This document shows positions 61,579 to 64,000 of a stretch of DNA of 64,000 bases, piece after piece; the first letter of the stretch is position 1, and every line of letters starts with the position of its first letter. Under the pieces are notes generated by a model. That model was not told the origin of the DNA and made no database searches. It was given only the letters and a program-made list of their open reading frames with translations. The stretch comes from Lentibacter algarum (GTDB taxonomy: Bacteria; Pseudomonadota; Alphaproteobacteria; Rhodobacterales; Rhodobacteraceae), in contig NZ_JAHKQI010000009.1 of NCBI RefSeq assembly GCF_018860975.1, positions 124,001 through 188,000 on the forward strand, given 5' to 3'. Both the position numbers and the translations under genes were made by a program.

Positions 61579-63311
61579 ACGAACTTGAGAAAATAGGAAG
61601 CAAAATGGAACGCAAAATATATGAATGCGATGTCTTGGTCGTGGGTTCTGGCGCGGGTGGGCTATCAGCGGCTGTGAGTGCCGCGCACCGCGGCAAGAAA
61701 GTTCTGGTTGTCGAAAAGGAACCTGTTTTTGGCGGTACAACTGCACGTTCTGGAGGCTGGAGCTGGATCCCCAACAACGGACCAGGAAAGCGCGCAGGTG
61801 TTCAAGACAGTGTTGAAAAAGCGCGCACATACTTACAGCACGAAACTGGTGAGCACTTCGATGCGGCGCGCGTAGATGCCTTTCTCGAAGCTGGCCCAAA
61901 AGCCGTAGAGTTCTTTGAGAGTGAAACATCTCTGCAGTTCGATCTTGGCCCCACCTTTGCCGACTATCACCCTGATGCCCCCGGTGGCTTGGATGGTGGC
62001 CGTTCGATCGTTGCGCGCCCTGTCGATGGACGCGAACTCGGCGCCGAGATCAAACGCTTGCGCCCTCCATTGGCCGAGATCACATTCTTAGGGATGATGA
62101 TAGGGACAGGTAAAGAGCTCTTGCACTTCTTCAACGTGACACGCTCTCCTATATCAGCGTTTTATGTTGCTGGTCTGTTCATGAAATTTCTACGCGACAT
62201 GGCCTTTCATGGCCGGCCGATGCGGCTGATGAACGGCAACGCGTTGGCAGCACGGTTGGCGAAATCCTGTTTTGACAAAGACGTTCCCATCTGGACTAGG
62301 GCCGCAGTAAAAGAACTTACCAGAGATGCAAAAGGGCGTGTTATTGGCGCTCTCGTTGAAACTGTCCAAGGAACAGTCGAGGTTCGCGCGAATGATGGGG
62401 TTGTCATGGCCGCAGGTGGTTTCCCACATGATGTTGCGCGCCGCATGAAGCTGTTTGGGCACGCGACAACAGGGAACGAACACGCCTCACCTGCCCCTCC
62501 CGGAAACACAGGGGACGGATTACGTCTTGGACAATCAGCAGGTGCTGCTCTCAATGATGACTTGCCAAACGCGGCAGCTTGGGTTCCTATCTCACGGCCC
62601 GTCAACAAGAATGGCACACTTGGCACCTTCCCACATTTTGTTGACCGTTCAAAACCCGGCGTGATAGCTATCACCCGTTCAGGCCGGCGGTTTTGCAATG
62701 AGGCTGACAGTTATCATGACTTTGGGCAGTCGATGACCAAGACGTGCAAAGACGAAGGCGGAGAAATCTGCGCGTTCTTCATTGCCGATCACCGCGCATT
62801 GCGCAAATACGGGCTCGGTTTTGTGAAGCCATATCCTGTGCCCTACAAACAGCACATCAAGTCAGGTTACCTCTTTAAAGGCGAAACGATTGCTGACCTT
62901 GCAAAACAGATCGGGGCTGACGCTGAGCAGTTCGAGCGCACTGTAAGCGATTTTAATGTTCATGCGCGCAATGGCGAGGATCCTCAGTTTCACAAAGGGT
63001 CAACGTCCTACAACCGGTCGCTGGGCGATCCCGACCACAAGCCTAACCCTTGCGTCGCTCCTGTCGAGAAAGGACCCTTCTATGCAGTCAAACTCGTGAT
63101 GGGTGATTTGGGAACATTCGCAGGCTTGCGCACCAACGAGTATGCGCAAGTGCTTGATGACAACAACCAGCCTATTAGCGGCCTGTACGCAGCCGGCAAC
63201 GATGCAGCGAGTATCATGGGTGGCAATTACCCAGGCGGCGGCATCACACTCGGCCCAGCATTGACCTTTGGCTATATCGCCGCACGGCACATGGCTGGTG
63301 GCAACAAATGA
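61575..63311 (+). CDS. FAD-dependent dehydrogenase, 3-ketosteroid-delta1-dehydrogenase-like
   Basis: A 578-residue flavoprotein of the FAD_binding_2 group. The N-terminal FAD motif is DVLVVGSGAGGLSAAVSAAH, followed by VEKEPVFGGTTARSGGW; the C-terminal block GLYAAGNDAASIMGGNYPG then GGITLGPALTFGYIAA is the KstD-type FAD closure. Relatives desaturate cyclic ketones next to the carbonyl (3-ketosteroids, 4-oxocyclohexane carboxylate) or act as fumarate-reductase-like enzymes. With an SDR that could make the ketone and a TRAP carboxylate importer, a cyclic oxo-acid substrate is a reasonable guess. Confidence 0.9.
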   Translation: MNELEKIGSKMERKIYECDVLVVGSGAGGLSAAVSAAHRGKKVLVVEKEPVFGGTTARSGGWSWIPNNGPGKRAGVQDSVEKARTYLQHETGEHFDAARVDAFLEAGPKAVEFFESETSLQFDLGPTFADYHPDAPGGLDGGRSIVARPVDGRELGAEIKRLRPPLAEITFLGMMIGTGKELLHFFNVTRSPISAFYVAGLFMKFLRDMAFHGRPMRLMNGNALAARLAKSCFDKDVPIWTRAAVKELTRDAKGRVIGALVETVQGTVEVRANDGVVMAAGGFPHDVARRMKLFGHATTGNEHASPAPPGNTGDGLRLGQSAGAALNDDLPNAAAWVPISRPVNKNGTLGTFPHFVDRSKPGVIAITRSGRRFCNEADSYHDFGQSMTKTCKDEGGEICAFFIADHRALRKYGLGFVKPYPVPYKQHIKSGYLFKGETIADLAKQIGADAEQFERTVSDFNVHARNGEDPQFHKGSTSYNRSLGDPDHKPNPCVAPVEKGPFYAVKLVMGDLGTFAGLRTNEYAQVLDDNNQPISGLYAAGNDAASIMGGNYPGGGITLGPALTFGYIAARHMAGGNK

Positions 63312-64000
63312 ACAGAAGCGGTGGCATAGCCTTCGGCATAGCCGCCGTTTTCGCTTGGGCGATCTACAATGTTGGCGTTGAGATCGGCCACCAACAAGGC
63401 CTGAGCAGTGCCGACCTAACCTTGCTACGCTATGCTGGCGGCATGATAGTTATGCTACCGGTTATGGCGTTCATGCGGGTTAGCCCCTTTACAGATACGA
63501 CTGTGTTTCGAACCGCGGTTCTGGTTGCTGTCGCAGGCCCGCCATTCGCTTGGATATTCAACACCGGATACACCTTAGCGCCTCTCAGTCATGCTGTCGT
63601 TATCAGCCCGGGTATGACCATGTTAGTTGCAAGTGGCCTTGGCCGTTGGTTTGGCGGCGCCCCGCTTTCTCTGCACCGCAAACTTGGAATGTCCCTACTA
63701 ATCTTAGGGCTGATCTTCATTGCCTCGGACCAAGAAAGTAAACCGCACTCAGGATTTGGACCTTGGCTTGGTGATCTGTGTTTTGTTGTAACCGGCACGC
63801 TTTGGGGCGTGTTTACATGGCTTATGTCTCACTGGAAACTGGACGCCGTGCGAACAACCGGTCTCATCGCTATTTGTTCAACCACAGTTTACCTTCCCAT
63901 CTACTGGTATCTGTTTGAGCTTCCACCTGTCGCCGTAACGGTATGGCTCGAACAGTTTATATACCAAGGCGCGCTAGGCGGGGCCTTGGCTGTGGTGTTC
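63308..64000 (+). CDS. DMT superfamily transporter (EamA type), 3' end outside window
   Basis: An open frame starting at an ATG that overlaps the flavoprotein stop (ATGA) and running off the window after 231 codons. The product starts MNRSGGIAFGIAAVFAWAIY and shows successive hydrophobic helices (LLRYAGGMIVMLPVMAFM; TAVLVAVAGPPFAWIFNTGY; LGMSLLILGLIFIASD) typical of the first EamA repeat and start of the second. Probably cotranscribed with the SDR and flavoprotein and could export a product or import a related substrate. Confidence 0.85.
   Translation, partial: MNRSGGIAFGIAAVFAWAIYNVGVEIGHQQGLSSADLTLLRYAGGMIVMLPVMAFMRVSPFTDTTVFRTAVLVAVAGPPFAWIFNTGYTLAPLSHAVVISPGMTMLVASGLGRWFGGAPLSLHRKLGMSLLILGLIFIASDQESKPHSGFGPWLGDLCFVVTGTLWGVFTWLMSHWKLDAVRTTGLIAICSTTVYLPIYWYLFELPPVAVTVWLEQFIYQGALGGALAVVF

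Noticed and set aside
1-64000. tRNA, rRNA or CRISPR loci
   Set aside because: No cloverleaf with a TTCGA loop, no rRNA core sequence and no regularly spaced 25-40 bp direct repeats were seen on either strand.

Overview
The window looks like a chromosomal segment of a Roseobacter-group member of the Rhodobacteraceae (Alphaproteobacteria). The evidence is the G+C-rich coding, the many four-base stop/start overlaps, the gene families present (YaeQ, SfsA, RsmD, DapE, a DmdC-like acyl-CoA dehydrogenase set, a TRAP transporter, Hint-domain proteins, a coxMSL-like molybdenum hydroxylase) and a repetitive intergenic element of the type common in Rhodobacterales. I see no tRNA, rRNA or CRISPR array.

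Layout. 1-9.8 kb: housekeeping and small-enzyme genes (glycerophosphodiesterase end, FemAB-like acyltransferase, pterin dehydratase, YaeQ, peroxiredoxin, flavin reductase, RsmD, methionine aminopeptidase, SfsA, CinA-like protein, acetyltransferase, AhpD-like enzyme, OmpA-like protein). 9.8-17.1 kb: an accessory-looking stretch with a metal exporter, a tyrosine-recombinase remnant, a fatty-acid desaturase with a divergent LysR regulator, a second LysR regulator divergent from a three-gene stress-type operon, a haem membrane protein, and the 3' stub of a quinone reductase. 17.4-23.5 kb: 5'-nucleotidase, a DUF952-DUF1330 fusion, PyrD, ArsC-type reductase, MATE pump and two thioesterases. 23.6-32.3 kb: a beta-oxidation locus with two MerR paralogues, two acyl-CoA dehydrogenases, a small possible ribbon-helix-helix protein, a GST, a thiolase, a small ORF and FadB. 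32.7-38.5 kb: Hint protein, sulfotransferase with DMT transporter, acyl-CoA synthetase, cysteine hydrolase with a divergent GlxA-type regulator. 38.6-43.5 kb: a degenerate M48-like membrane protein, then a molybdenum hydroxylase operon ending in a MoaD/ThiS-like sulfur carrier. 43.6-52.5 kb: lytic transglycosylase, WYL regulator with divergent GST, RNase R, glycosyltransferase, DapE, second Hint protein. 52.6-57.0 kb: a minus-strand chaperone-usher operon of the spore-coat-U type. 57.0-64 kb: an IS6-family remnant, then a visibly more A/T-rich catabolic cluster (TRAP transporter, SDR, KstD-like flavoprotein, DMT transporter) running off the window.

The least explained signals are: two copies of a helically phased TATGCA iteron array in separate intergenic regions 32 kb apart; a usher operon whose chaperone consists of only one of the usual two domains; a ubiquitin-like sulfur carrier built into a molybdenum hydroxylase operon; an M48-like protein without a zinc motif; and the uncharacterised uptake, alcohol oxidation and ketone desaturation cluster at the right end. 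Several strong palindromes in divergent promoters are candidate operators for the adjacent regulators.
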